From Chloroflexi bacterium RBG_16_64_43 (GTDB taxonomy: Bacteria > Chloroflexota > Anaerolineae > Anaerolineales > RBG-16-64-43): a DNA stretch of 6,548 nt. The position numbers and the translations under genes are program-made. The notes beneath the pieces were generated by a model. That model ran no database searches. It saw only the letters and a program-made list of their open reading frames with translations, and had not been told where the DNA came from. Positions 5,400 to 6,548 of this stretch are shown here, in pieces (positions within the stretch are counted from its first letter, which is position 1; each line of letters starts with the position of its first letter). The DNA lies in the NCBI GenBank assembly GCA_001796965.1, contig MGOA01000057.1, forward strand, positions 1 through 6,548. The letters are read 5' to 3'.

Positions 5400-6548
5400 A
5401 TGGCGAAAATCCTCACCGTCGACGAGATGCGCGCTGTCGAGAAGCTAGCAGATGGCGCAGGGCACTCCTACGCGCAGATGATGGAACACGCCGGGCACAG
5501 CGTGGCGCGCTGGGTGGAGCATGTGTGCGGCGGGCTTCACGGGCTGCGCGTAGTGGTGCTGTGCGGCGTAGGTAACAACGGCGGCGATGGGCTGGTGGCG
5601 GCCCATTGGCTGCATCACGGCGGATCTCAAGTCGAGGTCTTCCTCGCGAAGGCGCGCCCGGCAAGCGATGAGAACGCTGCCCGCCTCATCGCCGACGGCC
5701 TGGCTCTCCACGTTGTGCGCGATGAGAACGCTTTTGGGGAATTGAGCAACGGCTTGGCCGCGGCCGACGTCCTTCTCGATGCGCTGCTGGGAACGGGAAC
5801 TCGCCTGCCGCTCAAAGACACGATGCCCAGGCTGCTGGCTGCGGTGGCCACGGGATTGGCCGCGGCGCCACGCCGGCCGCTCGTCGTCGCGGTGGATTGC
5901 CCCTCGGGCGTGGATTGTGATTCTGGCGCGGCGGCAGCTGAGACCGTGCGGGCCGATCTGACCGTTACCCTGGCTGCGGCCAAGCCTGGTCTGTTGCGAT
6001 TCCCTGCAGCTGAGTCGGTCGGTCGGCTGGTGATTGGCGACATCGGCTTGCCCGTCGGATTTGCCCCGCTCGAAAAGGCCAGTCTCTGGATGGCGGAGCC
6101 CGGAATGCTTCGCGCCTGGGTCCCCGCCCGCCCACGCAGCGCGCACAAGGGCAGCTTCGGCCGGGTGGTGGTCGTGGCCGGCTCGATCAATTATCCCGGG
6201 GCGGCGTTACTGAGCGGTGAAGCGGCGTACCGCGTAGGCGCCGGGCTGGTGACTCTGGCCACGCCTGCACCCGTTTACAAGGTAATCGTTCCGCGCCTCC
6301 CCGAAGCCACGTGGATGATCTTGCCGGACGAGATGGGTGTGGTGGCCGAATCGGCAGTGGAAGTTCTTGAACGGGAGATGGGCCAAGCGCAAGCCATGGT
6401 CTTGGGCCCGGGCTTCGGCGTGGAGAAGGCGACAGCCGGATTCGTTCGCCGGTTGATGGGCGTGGAGGAGACGCCCCACCCGACGAGAATTGGATTCGGC
6501 TCCGACCATTCTGCATCGAGTGCAGCGCACGCGTGGCCGCCCATGGTG
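5400..6548 (+). CDS. nnr: Bifunctional NAD(P)H-hydrate epimerase / ADP-dependent NAD(P)H-hydrate dehydratase (partial, 3' end cut)
   Basis: Nnr repairs damaged nicotinamide cofactors. The N-terminal YjeF-type domain interconverts R- and S-NAD(P)HX, and the C-terminal ribokinase-like domain dehydrates S-NAD(P)HX using ADP. The 383 codons present run open to the window edge; the family is usually about 500 residues, so roughly a quarter is missing. Epimerase features are CGVGNNGGDGLVAAHWL (55-71), DALLGTG (127-133), VDCPSGVD (165-172) and AAAKPGLL (192-199). The dehydratase begins with RPRSAHKGSFGRVVVVAGS (244-262), followed by YRVGAGLVTLATP (277-289), EATWMILPDE (302-311) and VLGPGFG (334-340). 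The GTGDVLAG-like segment with the catalytic Asp lies beyond the edge. GGAG at 5389-5392, 7 nt before the ATG, fixes the start. The gene lies 64 nt after tRNA-Arg with no evident terminator between, so cotranscription is likely. It acts in the cytoplasm, and the assignment is confident. Confidence 0.95.
   Translation, partial: MAKILTVDEMRAVEKLADGAGHSYAQMMEHAGHSVARWVEHVCGGLHGLRVVVLCGVGNNGGDGLVAAHWLHHGGSQVEVFLAKARPASDENAARLIADGLALHVVRDENAFGELSNGLAAADVLLDALLGTGTRLPLKDTMPRLLAAVATGLAAAPRRPLVVAVDCPSGVDCDSGAAAAETVRADLTVTLAAAKPGLLRFPAAESVGRLVIGDIGLPVGFAPLEKASLWMAEPGMLRAWVPARPRSAHKGSFGRVVVVAGSINYPGAALLSGEAAYRVGAGLVTLATPAPVYKVIVPRLPEATWMILPDEMGVVAESAVEVLEREMGQAQAMVLGPGFGVEKATAGFVRRLMGVEETPHPTRIGFGSDHSASSAAHAWPPMV

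Noticed and set aside
5445..6146. Minus-strand 233-codon open frame opposite nnr
   Set aside because: The plus strand carries the unmistakable epimerase motifs in this stretch, and the antisense frame has no recognisable content.

Overview
The window is GC-rich bacterial chromosome, densely coded on both strands. The best guess for the host is a Chloroflexota bacterium, probably Anaerolineae. That rests on the style of the CpaF-type ATPase, the bifunctional Nnr enzyme, and a pair of proteins (529 and 145 aa) whose sequence style I associate with that phylum. It is an inference from memory, not a search result. All genes look chromosomal: there is no insertion sequence, CRISPR array, integrase or plasmid function.

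Left half (about 91-2972, minus strand): a tight three-gene operon, read right to left. It starts with a soluble sensor histidine kinase (zinc ribbon, two MshEN-like 24-residue motifs, coiled coil, HisKA and HATPase). Next comes a 99-aa uncharacterised beta-rich protein, then a CpaF/TadA-type secretion ATPase. The gaps are 27 nt and a 4-nt ATGA overlap. The operon may link a signalling input, possibly cyclic-di-GMP, to a Tad-like pilus or secretion motor. No response regulator and no other tad gene lies inside the window.

Middle (2973-3123): a short divergent control region. It holds two back-to-back sigma70-like promoters, with a GC-rich interrupted palindrome at 3018-3042 that overlaps both -35 boxes.

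Right of the control region (3124-5147, plus strand): a two-gene operon joined by an ATGA overlap. It encodes a 529-aa multidomain protein and a 145-aa protein with a C-terminal winged-helix-like segment. Neither has a function I can name. Their architecture (small beta barrel, winged-helix-like segments, a possible B3-like pseudobarrel) suggests DNA or transcription work. This pair is the best candidate for an undescribed system here.

Right end (5225-6548, plus strand): a tRNA-Arg(TCT) gene with its own well-spaced promoter, then the first 383 codons of nnr, the NAD(P)HX repair enzyme (epimerase plus ADP-dependent dehydratase), cut by the window edge.
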